DNA of 35,283 nucleotides, from NCBI RefSeq assembly GCF_903828115.1, contig NZ_CAIKKU010000177.1, forward strand, positions 1 to 35,283. The letters run 5' to 3'. This stretch comes from an uncultured Thiodictyon sp. (GTDB lineage: Bacteria; Pseudomonadota; Gammaproteobacteria; Chromatiales; Chromatiaceae). Positions within the stretch are counted from its first letter, which is position 1. Every line of letters begins with the position of its first letter. The translations under genes were made by a program, and so were the position numbers. This document shows positions 26,423 through 35,283 of the stretch, piece after piece. Under the pieces are notes generated by a model. That model was not told the origin of the DNA. It saw only the letters and a list, made by a program, of their open reading frames with translations, and did not search any database.

Positions 26423-27469
26423 CTACGCATGGGTCCGGGCAAAGTCCAACATGCGCTGGATCGGGATCACGGCGGCTTGACGCACGGCCTCGTCGATCGT
26501 GATCTCCTGATCCTGGGTGAGCAGGACGCGCTCCAGGCTTTGCAGCGCATTCATGGCCATCCAGGGGCAATGGGCGCAGCTCTCGCAGGTGGCGCCCTCA
26601 CCGGCCGTCGGCGCCGCGATCAGGGTCTTGTGGGGGGCGAGCTGGTGCATCTTCCAGAAGATGCCCGCGTCGGTGGCGACGATGAACTCCTGGTTGGGCA
26701 GGTCCACCACGGCCCGGATCAACTGCGTGGTCGAACCCACCACATCGGCCTGGTCCACGACCTCGTCCGGGGCCTCCGGGTGCACCAGCACCGCCGCCTT
26801 GGGGTGCAGCCGGCGCACCCGCTCCAGGGCAAAGGACTTGAACTCCTCGTGGACGACACATGCCGCGTCCCACAGCAGCATGTCGGCCCCGGTCTGGCGC
26901 TCGATATAGTGGCCCAGGTGCTTGTCCGGCGCCCAGAGGACCTTCTGTCCCTGTGCCTTCAGGTGCCTGACGATCGGCAGCGCGATGCTGGAGGTGACCA
27001 CCCAGTCGGCCCGCGCCTTCACCCGGGCGCTGGTATTGGCATAGACCACGACCGTGTGGTCCGGGTAGGCGTCGCAGAAGGCGGCAAAGGTGTCCGCCGG
27101 GCAGCCCTCGTCCAGTGAGCAGGTCGCCTTCAGGTCGGGCATCAGCACCCGCTTCTCGGGGTTCAGGATCTTGGCCGTCTCACCCATGAAGCGGACCCCG
27201 CAGACCACCAGGGTGCGGGCCTCACTGGCCGCGCCGAAGCGGGCCATCTCCAGCGAATCGGCGACACAGCCGCCGGTCTCCTCGGCCAGGGCCTGCAGGT
27301 CGGCGTCGGTGTAATAGTGGGCGACCAGGACGGCGCCCTGGGCGGCCAGCAGGGCGGCGATGCGCGCCTTGAGTGCGTCCGTCTCGCCCGCGCTCAACGC
27401 CGGCCACTGGGGGTGGGGCGGGACCGGGAGCGGGGGGCGGGGGGGCGCGGTGACGGGGGTGCTGCTCAT
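26423..27469 (-). CDS. nadA: Quinolinate synthase A
   Basis: 348 residues from ATG 27469 ([16 protein letters not shown]); an in-frame ATG at 27523 would add 18 residues. The [4Fe-4S] ligands of NadA are present: C117 (in [13 protein letters not shown]), C204 ([11 protein letters not shown]) and C298 (in [10 protein letters not shown]). HYYTDADLQ and [18 protein letters not shown] bind substrate. It condenses iminoaspartate with dihydroxyacetone phosphate to quinolinate in NAD synthesis. Its start region faces the SEC-C gene across a 336-base gap that contains element E5. Confidence 0.95.
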   Translation of the reverse strand: MSSTPVTAPPRPPLPVPPHPQWPALSAGETDALKARIAALLAAQGAVLVAHYYTDADLQALAEETGGCVADSLEMARFGAASEARTLVVCGVRFMGETAKILNPEKRVLMPDLKATCSLDEGCPADTFAAFCDAYPDHTVVVYANTSARVKARADWVVTSSIALPIVRHLKAQGQKVLWAPDKHLGHYIERQTGADMLLWDAACVVHEEFKSFALERVRRLHPKAAVLVHPEAPDEVVDQADVVGSTTQLIRAVVDLPNQEFIVATDAGIFWKMHQLAPHKTLIAAPTAGEGATCESCAHCPWMAMNALQSLERVLLTQDQEITIDEAVRQAAVIPIQRMLDFARTHA

Positions 27470-27605
27470 GAAGTGGTGCTCGGCGGGGGCCGGTGGTTCC
27501 GGCAGGCATTGGAATAGGCCCATTATGCACCGACCTGCGCCTGTGGCTGAGCCCCGGGGAGGTCCGGCCCCCCATAGGAGCGGCCGCGGCTACGCTGTCC
27601 TGATC

Positions 27606-27660
27606 GTTGTCGTTGTCGTTGTCGTGATCGGATTGTTCGACAACGACAACGACAACGACG
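27606..27660. repeat. Element E5: core-less hexamer hairpin
   Basis: Three GTTGTC plus G on one side (27606-27624) and its exact complement, CGACAAC and two more GACAAC (27638-27656), enclose a 13-base loop. This is a 19-bp perfect stem without the ATG core of the other copies. It lies in the divergent nadA / SEC-C promoter region, which otherwise shows nothing I recognise. Confidence 0.88.
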
Positions 27661-27805
27661 CCCGGTCCGTGCCTGCTCTGGTCGGCGGCCTGACCTCCGG
27701 TCGACACGAAGGCCCCCAACCGGGGTAGAATCCAAGGTGAGAACGATGACGTCCGAATCCTACTTGAGCGCTATCGGATCGCCACCTGAGCAGGAGGAAC
27801 GTAAG

Positions 27806-29743
27806 ATGTTCCACCATGAGAGCGCAGACACCGAACGCTTTGAGCAGGTCATCCTGCTCGCGGTGCGTCATATCATCGGCGGGGCCACCCCGCAGGCCTT
27901 CCTCACCTGGGCCGAAGCGGAGATCCCGGACTTGCTCGGGCTGTATGACCATGAGCTTGACGTGGTTGAGATCAGGCGCCTGGCCCAACTGCTCGCGACC
28001 TCCATCTGGAACGCCACCCCGCGCCCGGCGCTGGGATTCAGTACGCAGCCGCTGCCCTGTCCCCTGCCCGAGGCGCCCTGTCCCTGCGGGTCGGGGCAGC
28101 GCTACCGCGATTGCTGCGGCGGTGTCGATGACCTGCCGGAGCTCTCCAGCGAACTGATCTGGGAGTTGCTGCTCGACGAACTTCCCGAGCGGGCGCTCAA
28201 AGAGGCCCTTGACTCGGGGGCCATCCCCAGTCCCCTGCTCGCCCGCCTGGCAGACCGCTGGCTGGAGCAGGACCGGCCCGGGCGCGCCGTGACCCTGCTG
28301 GAGCCGGTCTTTGCCGGCCCCCTGGCGGACCTGGACGGTGACTACGAGCCGGCCTTCGACGTGCTGTGCGACGCCTATGACCGGCTCGATCACTGGCGCA
28401 AAAAGCTCGCCTTCCTGGAGCGCCTCTGCCACGAGGGCAGCCGCGCGCTGCAGGCCGCCGCCTGGCAGCGGCGCAGTACCATGTACCTCGACGAGGGGGA
28501 CTTCGCGGGCGCCGAGCGCGCTTTCGCCGCGGCGCTGCGCAGCGACCCGGACAACCCCGGCACCGCCTTGTTGGAGATTACCCTGCTCGCCGCCCAGCAC
28601 AAGGACGATCTGGCACGGGCGCGGGCGCGCTTCTGGCTGCATCGGCTGCGCCGCGTCGGGTACCGGGAGGAGGGGTTCATGGACTTCCTGGCCCAGGCCG
28701 TCAAAGACCCCCAGGAGGCTTTGGTCGACAGCCATGCCGACGCGCTGGACCCGATCCTCCTGGACCTGCACGACTGGGTGGCGGTGGCGACCGCCCGGCC
28801 CCTGCCGACCTATCGGGTGGCTCCGGTGCGTCCGGCGCGGGAGGTCGAGGCAGCGGGCCAACTCCCCCTGTTCGACGACGGGCAGGGGTTGGTGCGACGC
28901 CGTCCCCTGATGGTCTACAGCATCCCCGCCGAGTTGCGCCCGCCCCCGGCGGTGCGGCGTCTGGAGACCCTGTGGCGTGAGCTCTTCCCCGGCGGCAAGC
29001 CGCAATCCACCCAGTTGACCCTGGGCGATGAGGGGCGCGTCTGGCTGTCCGCCGAGTGGAGCGACTACCTGCTCGGCCATCCGGAGGCGGCCGACAGCCT
29101 GGAGTGCCTGGACGACCTGGCGTCGGCCCTGTACGAACACCCGGAGAGCGCGCTGCCCTGGATCGCCCACGCCCTGCTGCGGCCCCTGGTGGACCGGGCC
29201 TGGGCGCTCGTCACCTGCACCCTGCCGCCGGAGGTCTCCTACCACCTGCCCTGGACGCGGGAGCGCAACCGGCCGGCGTTGCGGCTGCTGTTCCGGCGCT
29301 ACCTGTGTCAGCTCGATGAAGGCCAGCCCCAGGCCGCGGCGCTCACCATGGAGGCCCTGCTGCGGCTCAATCCGCAGGACAATCATGGGGTGCGGGCCGA
29401 ACTCATGAACCACTACCTGCGCACCGGTGAGGACCAGCGGGCGCTGGCCCTGGTGCGCCGCTTCCCGGACGATCTGCTGGCGGACCTGGCCTACGGCGAG
29501 GTCCTGGCCCTGTATCGGATGGGCGAACAGGAGCGCGCGCGGGCCGCCCTGGGGACCGCGGTCGACCGGCTGCCGCGCATCCCCCGCTATCTGACCCGCA
29601 AACGCATCAAGCGGCCGCGCCTCAGCCCGCTCGGGGTCACCCCGGGCGGCGAGGACCAGGCCTGGATGTATCGGGAGGCCATGCGCGACGTCTGGGAGGC
29701 CGAGCCCGGCATCCTGCGCTGGCTCAAGCGGGTCACCGCCTGA
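27806..29743 (+). CDS. SEC-C motif and TPR-repeat protein
   Basis: 645 residues from ATG 27806, chosen for the AGGAGGAA (27792-27799) seven bases before it; an in-frame ATG at 27746 has no such site. A SEC-C zinc motif, PCPCGSGQRYRDCCG, lies near residue 93. Further on are helical repeats of the TPR kind (AWQRRSTMYLDEGDFAGAER, then FAAALRSDPDNPGTALLEIT, and AALTMEALLRLNPQDN near the end). SEC-C motifs bind zinc and often mediate protein or ribosome contacts; the specific role is unknown. No signal peptide. Element E6 follows about 70 bases after the stop. Confidence 0.8.
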   Translation: MFHHESADTERFEQVILLAVRHIIGGATPQAFLTWAEAEIPDLLGLYDHELDVVEIRRLAQLLATSIWNATPRPALGFSTQPLPCPLPEAPCPCGSGQRYRDCCGGVDDLPELSSELIWELLLDELPERALKEALDSGAIPSPLLARLADRWLEQDRPGRAVTLLEPVFAGPLADLDGDYEPAFDVLCDAYDRLDHWRKKLAFLERLCHEGSRALQAAAWQRRSTMYLDEGDFAGAERAFAAALRSDPDNPGTALLEITLLAAQHKDDLARARARFWLHRLRRVGYREEGFMDFLAQAVKDPQEALVDSHADALDPILLDLHDWVAVATARPLPTYRVAPVRPAREVEAAGQLPLFDDGQGLVRRRPLMVYSIPAELRPPPAVRRLETLWRELFPGGKPQSTQLTLGDEGRVWLSAEWSDYLLGHPEAADSLECLDDLASALYEHPESALPWIAHALLRPLVDRAWALVTCTLPPEVSYHLPWTRERNRPALRLLFRRYLCQLDEGQPQAAALTMEALLRLNPQDNHGVRAELMNHYLRTGEDQRALALVRRFPDDLLADLAYGEVLALYRMGEQERARAALGTAVDRLPRIPRYLTRKRIKRPRLSPLGVTPGGEDQAWMYREAMRDVWEAEPGILRWLKRVTA

Positions 29744-29784
29744 CCCGGGGCGCCGGGCCGGCGCGGCCCTTTGGCCTACTCGGG

Positions 29785-29812
29785 AACGGTTTACCAATTA
29801 AATTAAACCGTT
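29785..29812. other. AT-rich hairpin after the SEC-C gene
   Basis: AACGGTTTA (29785-29793) and TAAACCGTT (29804-29812) form a 9-bp stem with a 10-base AT-rich loop. There is no U-run after it on the plus strand, so terminator function is uncertain. Part of it aligns with the far end of the E4 tail (CGAAA, then TTAATTT), so it may belong to element E6. Confidence 0.5.
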
Positions 29813-29813
29813 T

Positions 29814-30014
<201 letters not shown>

Positions 30015-30039
30015 CAACCCCAGAGGCAATGCAAGCACG

Positions 30040-31368
30040 ATGGAAACCCTTTACCGCATCGTCTTCAACGGTGAAACGCTCCCCGGGCTGACCGCCGAGC
30101 AGATCGTCGCGGCCTTCGTCAAGCGCTTTCGGGTGCGCGAACAGCGCGCCCGGGAGATCGTCCTGGGCGGCAGCCGCACCGTGCTCAAGCGCGGCCTGGA
30201 TCAGGCCAAGGCGCAACGCTACAGCGCCGCGCTCAAGAAGGTCGGTCTCCTGATCGTGCTGGAGCCCCAGCCCGAGAGCCCGCCCCCGACGTCGCAACTG
30301 TCGGTTGATCTGACCCCGAGCATCGACATCGGCCACAGCGAAATGGCCTCGTACTACGACGACACGCCCACCTCGCAACTGCTCTCGCAACCGGCCTCGG
30401 CACCCGCCTCGGGCCTGGCCGCCGACTGGTCACGCTGCCCCAAGTGTCGGCAGCCCACGGTCTCCCCCGTCACGGGGGTCTGCCAGGCGTGCGGGCTGGT
30501 GGTGGAGCGTTATCTCGCCCGGCGCGCCGAACAGGCGAGCGGGGCGGGCGCGGCCCACGGCGACAACCCCTATGCCCCGCCCGCGGCGGACCTGACCCCG
30601 CCCGCGATCGGTGGGCGCGGGGCGGCCCTGCGCCCACCGCGGGCGGTGTCCGCCGGCCGTGGCTGGGGCTGGGTGCGCGAAGCCTGGGGGCTCTTCAAGG
30701 GTCGGCCCTGGGCCTGGATCGGCGCCTTCCTGGTCTATGTCCTGATCTCCATTGTGCTCAACCTGGTGCCCTATGGCCTCGGCGGGCTCCTCATGATCGC
30801 GCTGGGTCCCATCCTGACCGGGGGCCTGATGATCGGCGCCCAGGTCCAGCAACAGGGCGGCGGCTTCCAGGTCGCGCACCTGTTCGCGGGGTTTCAGCGT
30901 AATCCCGGGTCCCTCGCCCTGGTCGGCGTCGCCACGTATGGGTTGGCCGTCCTGCTCCTGCTCGCCATAGCGCTGCTTGGGGCGCTCGCCGCGTATCTGC
31001 TTGCCGGCCCGGATTTCATCGCCGGGATCGATCACATGAGCTTCGATCCCAATCAGCTGGGACCTGAGAACATGGTGTTCGTGTTCCTGCCGGTCTTGCT
31101 CTTACTGCTGGTGTTCGTCCCCCTGGGAATGGCCACGTTCTTCGCCCCGGTCCTGGTAGCCCTGAACGAGGTGCCGGTTCTGCGCTCCTTCACCCTCAGT
31201 TTTCAAGGCTGTTGGCGCAACATCCTGCCTTTCCTGGTCTTTGGCCTGGCGGCCCTGGGTCTGTCGCTGGTCAGCATCTTGACCCTGGGCCTGGCCCTAT
31301 TCGTACTGGTGCCGGTGCTGATCATCGCGACCTATATGGCGTATCGCGATATCTATTGTTACCGGTGA
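30040..31368 (+). CDS. BPSS1780-type membrane protein with zinc ribbon
   Basis: 442 residues, ATG 30040. Residues 1-75 form a small domain (YRIVFNGETLPGLTAEQIVA, then VLKRGLDQAKAQRYSAALKK) that I recall as recurring in several proteobacterial proteins. A zinc ribbon follows (CPKC and CQAC, about residues 133-153). From about residue 215 there is a membrane domain with five or six helices ending near the C-terminus, of the BPSS1780 kind. Function is unknown. The gene is bracketed by E6 upstream and E7 downstream in opposite orientations; E7 starts four bases after the stop codon. Confidence 0.78.
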   Translation: METLYRIVFNGETLPGLTAEQIVAAFVKRFRVREQRAREIVLGGSRTVLKRGLDQAKAQRYSAALKKVGLLIVLEPQPESPPPTSQLSVDLTPSIDIGHSEMASYYDDTPTSQLLSQPASAPASGLAADWSRCPKCRQPTVSPVTGVCQACGLVVERYLARRAEQASGAGAAHGDNPYAPPAADLTPPAIGGRGAALRPPRAVSAGRGWGWVREAWGLFKGRPWAWIGAFLVYVLISIVLNLVPYGLGGLLMIALGPILTGGLMIGAQVQQQGGGFQVAHLFAGFQRNPGSLALVGVATYGLAVLLLLAIALLGALAAYLLAGPDFIAGIDHMSFDPNQLGPENMVFVFLPVLLLLLVFVPLGMATFFAPVLVALNEVPVLRSFTLSFQGCWRNILPFLVFGLAALGLSLVSILTLGLALFVLVPVLIIATYMAYRDIYCYR

Positions 31369-31372
31369 CCAT

Positions 31373-31621
<249 letters not shown>

Positions 31622-31643
31622 TTGGGATGTCCCCCAGGGCAGA

Positions 31644-31913
31644 TCACCGCTGCTCGCGGCCGTGCCAGATGCGCAGCACCACGACATGATCCCCTTGCAC
31701 GGTGTAGCGCACGACATAGTCCCCGGCTACGAGATCCCGGGTATCGACAAGCTCTTCCACGGCCTGACCGAGCGCGGGCTGATCTTTCAGGAGGCGGATG
31801 AGTCGGCCCAGGCGCTTGCTCACGCGGGCAGCGGCCCCGGGATCGTGTCGGGCGATGAAGTCTCGCAGCCGCGTCAGATCGCGGGTCGCGCTCCGGGTAA
31901 ACCGAAGCTGCAT
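31644..31913 (-). CDS. parE: RelE/ParE-family toxin
   Basis: 89 residues, ATG 31913, overlapping the antitoxin stop (TGATG). The RelE/ParE fold is recognisable: LRFTRSATRDLTRLRDFIAR at the start, ALGQAVEELVDTRDLVAGDY, and VVRYTVQGDHVVVLRIWHGR at the end. ParE-type toxins act on gyrase and RelE-type ones cut mRNA on the ribosome; the lack of RelE catalytic Arg/Lys clusters and the RHH partner favour ParE. Translated after its antitoxin in the usual order. The 3' end faces element E7. Confidence 0.85.
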   Translation of the reverse strand: MQLRFTRSATRDLTRLRDFIARHDPGAAARVSKRLGRLIRLLKDQPALGQAVEELVDTRDLVAGDYVVRYTVQGDHVVVLRIWHGREQR

Positions 31914-32176
31914 CAGAGCGGCGGCTCCCGCTCAGCGGGACTGCCCCAACTGTCCAGCCACGCCATCACTTCTTCACCTTCGATGACCGCTCCGGCTTGC
32001 AGCTCGTCCAAGGCCGCACGGGTCTCCGCGAGGCGTTGGGTGCGCTGCTCCTCGCGCTCCAGGTACTCGCGCAAGGCATCGTTGATGACCCTCCCCGTGG
32101 AGCGCCGCAGGCGGGTGGCAGTGGACTCCAGTCGCTTCATCATGTCGTCCGACACCTGGACGCTGGTCATGCTCAT
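31913..32176 (-). CDS. parD: Ribbon-helix-helix antitoxin (ParD/CopG type)
   Basis: 87 residues from ATG 32176 (MSMTSVQVSDDMMKRLESTA), with GGAGAG at proper spacing upstream; this site decides the start over longer in-frame ones. Residues 3-45 are a ribbon-helix-helix DNA-binding domain (TGRVINDALREYLERE), followed by an acidic helical tail (EEVMAWLDSW) that would bind the toxin. It presumably represses its own operon through a site near 32180-32230; no clear operator palindrome was identified. Confidence 0.82.
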   Translation of the reverse strand: MSMTSVQVSDDMMKRLESTATRLRRSTGRVINDALREYLEREEQRTQRLAETRAALDELQAGAVIEGEEVMAWLDSWGSPAEREPPL

Positions 32177-32338
32177 CGGGGTTCTCTCCGGGGGATCTGA
32201 TGCGTGACATTGTATGTGCGGATGCGGTTGATCGGAACTCCGGCTCGCGGCAATGCAAACCGCCACTCGCGCGCCTGTGCCGCAAAAATTGTCTGCGGAG
32301 CACCCCAAGACTTCAAGGGTCGATGGCCGTTTTCGCTG

Positions 32339-34472
32339 CTAGCGTAGGCGCTTGCCAGGGCGCACCGGCCGCATGGCGGTAGTGCCGCCGGGGGCCATGG
32401 ACGGGCCGGCGCGGCGCCGTCCCTCCGGGCTCAGGCCGGTCCCGGCCGGTTGGAAGGCGGGGATCAGGTGTCGCTTGCCGTTGCCGATCAGGTCGGCGCG
32501 GCCCATTGCCTTGAGTGCCGCGCGCAGCAGCGGCCAGTTCTCCGGGTCGTGATAGCGCAGGAAGGCCTTGTGCAGGCGCCGCTGGCGCTGGCCGCGCACC
32601 ACGCTGACCCGTTCACCGTCCCGGGTGATGCGCTTTAAGGGGTTGCGGCCGGTATGGTACATGGCCGACGCGATCGCCATGGGGGTGGGCAGGAAGGCCT
32701 GGACGGCGTCCGGCCGGAAGCCGTTTTTCTTCAGCCACAGGGCGAGATTGAGCATGTCTTCATCGCTGGTCCCCGGATGGGCGGAGATGAAATAGGGGAT
32801 CAGGTATTGCTCCTTGCCCGCCGCTTTGGAGAATTTGTCGAACAGCGACTTGAAGCGGTCATAGGTGCCGATGCCGGGCTTCATCATCTTCGACAGGGGC
32901 CCGGGCTCGGTGTGTTCCGGGGCGATCTTGAGATAGCCGCCGACGTGGTGGGTGACCAGTTCCCGGATGTAGTCGGGTGAGCGCACCGCCAGATCGTAGC
33001 GCAGCCCCGAGGCGATCAGCACCCGCTTGATGCCGGAAACCCGGCGCGCCGCCCGATAGAGCTCAATCAGGGGGCCATGGTCCGTATTCAGGTTCGCACA
33101 AATGGTCGGGTAGACGCAGGAAGGCTTGCGGCAGGCGGACTCGATCGCCCGGTCGCGGCAGGCGAGCCGCCACATGTTGGCGGTGGGGCCGCCCAAGTCC
33201 GAGACGGTGCCGGTGAAGCCCGGGGTGCGGTCGCGGACCTCCTCGATCTCGCGCAGGATGGAGGCCTGGCTGCGGCTCTGGATGATCCGTCCCTCGTGTT
33301 CGGTGATGGAGCAGAAGGTGCAGCCGCCGAAGCAGCCGCGCAGGATATTCACCGAGAAGCGGATCATCTCCCAGGCGGGGATGGGTGCGGTGCCGTAGCC
33401 CGAATGGGGGCGGCGGCTGTAGGGCAGTTCATAGACCCGGTCCAGTTCCGCGGTGGTGAGCGGGATGGGGGGGGGGATTGAGCCAGACCGCCCGGTCGCC
33501 GTGGCCCTGGATCAGGGCGCGGGCGTTGCCGGGATTGGTCTCCTGGTGGAAGACCCGGGAGGCGTGGGCGTAGAGCACCGGGTCGTCGCGCACCTGCTCG
33601 TAGGACGGCAGGCGCACGACGGTGCGGCCCCGATCCAGGTGGCGGGGGCGGTGGTGGAACTGGATAGGGACGGCTTCGGCTTCGGCCGCGGCCTGGGTGG
33701 ATGCGCAGCCCGGCGCCGCCGCGGCATAGGGGTCGGGATGGGGCTCCACCGGGCCCGGTGGGTCGATCCGGCTCGAATCGATCTCGGTCCAGCCCGCGGG
33801 TATCCCGCGCACCATGAAGCCGGTGCCGCGCAGGTCGCGGAGGTCGGCGATAGGCTCGCCGCGGGCGAGGCGGTGGGCCGTCTCCACCAGGGCGCGCTCG
33901 GCGTTGCCGAAGATCAGGAGATCCGCCTTGGCGTCCACCAGGGCGGCGCGGCGCACCTTCTCCGACCAGTGGTCATAGTGGGCAATGCGCCGCAGGCTGG
34001 CCTCGATCCCGCCGATGATGATGGGGACCCCCGGGTAGGCCTCGCGCGCCCGCTGGGCATAGACGGTGACCGAGCGGTCCGGGCGCCGCCCGGCGGCGCC
34101 GTCCGGGGTGTAGGCGTCGTCCGAGCGTACCCGCCGGTCCGCGGTGTAGCGGTTGACCATGCTGTCCATGTTGCCGGCGGTGATACCGAAGAAGAGCGTC
34201 GGGGCCCCCAGACGCCGGAAATCGGCCACCGAGGTCCAGTCCGGCTGGCTGATGATGCCGACCCGAAACCCCTGCGCCTCCAGCAGGCGGCCGATGATCG
34301 CCATCCCGAAGGACGGGTGGTCCACATAGGCGTCGCCGGTGACGATGATGCAGTCGCAGGCGTCCCAGCCGAGCAACTCCATCTGCGCCCGCGACATGGG
34401 CAGTTCGGGGGCGGTCCCGAGCTTGTGCGCCCAGTGCCTGCGATGGGAAAAGATATCCGGTGCTTGGTCCAC
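32339..34472 (-). pseudogene. ygiQ: YgiQ-family radical SAM protein, split by a G10 frameshift
   Basis: ATG 34472. The N-terminal frame ([20 protein letters not shown], then [20 protein letters not shown] and [20 protein letters not shown]) is YgiQ-like up to [16 protein letters not shown] and WLNPPP. There the run of ten C (G on the plus strand, 33467-33476) shifts the frame; nine would keep it. The other frame continues with [37 protein letters not shown] (the radical SAM CxxxCxxC) and runs to 32339. Without the extra base the protein would have about 710 residues, normal for YgiQ. All motifs are otherwise intact, so a sequencing error, a recent mutation or phase variation are all possible. 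Confidence 0.85.
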
Positions 34473-34693
34473 GATAGCGGTCGCCTAGGTGCGGGAAAGC
34501 CCGTCATTGTAGACCCGGGCCGGAGGCTGCAACCCTGCGTGCGCTGCCTGAACATTCGCATTCTTCATCGCGTCTTGCGAGTGGTCCGGCATCCCTCGGA
34601 CCCTGAGACGCAAAATCGTCCTCATTCTCGGGATGCAATTGATTAAATCCACCCACGCAATGTTATCTGGCTGTTTTTCATAGTTATTGATAG

Positions 34694-34710
34694 TTGGCAC
34701 GATGCCTGCT
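34694..34710 (+). promoter_or_regulatory. Sigma-54-type promoter candidate
   Basis: TTGGCACGATGCCTGCT matches the consensus YTGGCACGRNNNTTGCW at 16 of 17 positions (C for the first T of TTGC). The GG of the -24 element and the GC of the -12 element are separated by exactly ten bases. The start would be near 34721. An AT-rich stretch (34625-34690) lies upstream, but no enhancer site was identified. The expected transcript would end at the terminator 34984-35021. Confidence 0.5.
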
Positions 34711-34983
34711 CATCTTCCGGCAAGCAGGAAGAATCAAAGCGACGCGAGCAGCACCAGGGTCGGACGCACAGCGGCCTCGCCAAGCAGCAAACGCACAGCA
34801 ATGAAGGCCATGACCAGACGCACAGTGAAAAAACCGAAGAGTCGCAAGGACCCGGGTTTCGGACCGGCCGAACTCGCGACCACCGGGACAGGGATGACTT
34901 ATGCGAGCACCACGGGCCCCCGGCAAACAGCTAGGTAATACAATACGCCGAGGACGCACGCATCAGGCCCGCCAGCCGTATCT

Positions 34984-35021
34984 GCCATCCAACCTTCGGG
35001 TTGTGATGGCTTTTCTTTTTT
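34984..35021 (+). terminator. Strong rho-independent terminator
   Basis: The stem GCCATC-CAACC pairs with GGTTG-(T bulge)-GATGGC, closed by a TTCG tetraloop: eleven pairs with one bulge. It is followed directly by TTTTCTTTTTT (35011-35021). On the plus strand it would end a transcript from the sigma-54-like site about 265 bases upstream; no protein gene reads into it from that side. Confidence 0.85.
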
Positions 35022-35233
35022 GTGCCGGCCCTGAACGCAGCGCCCTCTGCGGTCGCCGTAGGGTCCGCTGTGCGGACCACCGGCCGCGTACCGCGAAGCG
35101 CGATACCAGTATCCTGTTAATCCTGTCCATTTCCGAAACTCACGGATATTCTCCATTGGTATCGGGATCTGCGCGTCGCGGTACTAGCGGCAGGGTGCGA
35201 TCGGAACTGGTGTGGTGACCGAGATCCCGGGTA

Positions 35234-35283
35234 CGTTGTCGTTGTCGTTGTCGTAATCGAATAATCCGACCACGATTACGACA
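35234..35283. repeat. Element E8, cut by the window end
   Basis: Three GTTGTC plus GTAATC (35235-35258), a 13-base centre, then CGATTACGACA running off the window. The inverted arms (GTCGTAATCG / CGATTACGAC) enclose a short loop with no ATG core, as in E5. The right array is incomplete, so its length is unknown. Confidence 0.8.

Larger units (their letters stand above)
34473..35233. other. Long intergenic stretch, no convincing protein gene
   Basis: About 760 bases with no recognised protein. A short basic frame (34801-34938, 45 residues, MKAMTRRTVKKPKSRKDPGF) lacks a ribosome site and family similarity. It does contain a sigma-54-like promoter and a strong terminator (separate entries). A degenerate tandem, ATCCTGTTAATCCTGTCC, lies near 35112-35130. 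Confidence 0.45.

Noticed and set aside
29785-29812. Rho-independent terminator of the SEC-C gene
   Set aside because: The stem is not followed by a U-run on the plus strand and part of it aligns with the E4 tail.
34684-35156. Several 80-90 residue frames in the last intergenic region
   Set aside because: They overlap on both strands, lack ribosome sites and family similarity, and cross the terminator or the sigma-54-like site.

Overview
The window reads as chromosome of a GC-rich gammaproteobacterium. High GC, the housekeeping set (hemE, glnS, nadA, uvrD), a hydrogenase-4-like membrane complex and a very repeat-rich intergenic fabric suggest a large-genome purple sulfur bacterium (Chromatiaceae). 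That placement is inference; no rRNA or photosynthesis gene is present.

Layout. 1-7861 (minus strand): a translationally coupled operon XRE regulator - hyfB - hyfC - hyfE - hyfF - hyfG - hyfI (hyfI cut by the window start). The catalytic-subunit homologue has lost the cysteines that bind NiFe, so this looks like an energy-converting hydrogenase related (Ehr) complex, not a hydrogenase. 8162-9339: PsiE-family membrane protein and acyl-CoA thioesterase. 9813-13666: a two-gene AAA ATPase plus small Toprim-like protein (possible defence pair) downstream of uvrD. 13946-15724: a graveyard of internally deleted genes (GRDP-like, NarX-type kinase, NarL-type regulator, HEPN) beside an intact MNT nucleotidyltransferase. 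16662-21532: hemE, a polysaccharide co-polymerase fused to a tyrosine-recombinase-like domain, an ERCC4 nuclease and a beta-carbonic anhydrase. 21814-25798: glnS between two internally deleted genes (Uma2; nuclease-NACHT). 25985-34472: DUF1840, nadA, SEC-C/TPR protein, BPSS1780-type membrane protein, ParE/RHH toxin-antitoxin, and ygiQ split by a ten-base homopolymer. 34473-35283: no clear gene, but a good sigma-54-like site and a strong terminator about 275 bases apart.

The most unusual signal is a family of eight intergenic elements (E1-E8). Each has arms made of tandem hexamers, (GTTGTC)n on one side and (GACAAC)n on the other, so each can fold into a long hairpin. Five short copies share a core with a Shine-Dalgarno-like sequence and a small ORF, consensus MQFGVRENPGRYDNLD followed by Asp-Asn repeats in most copies. 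E1 (211-544) appears to explain them. Between the same start (MQFG) and the same end (VRENPGRYD plus an Asp-Asn tail) it carries a broken four-helix-bundle gene of the 23S rRNA intervening-sequence protein (IVP/S23) family. The short copies therefore look like internal-deletion, MITE-like derivatives of an IVP-type gene cassette. Several copies also share sequence outside the hexamer arms. They sit tightly against gene ends, twice inside the hyf operon, and bracket psiE and the BPSS1780 gene.

A second theme is decay by internal deletion: six accessory genes and the repeat family itself have lost their middles while keeping recognisable ends.
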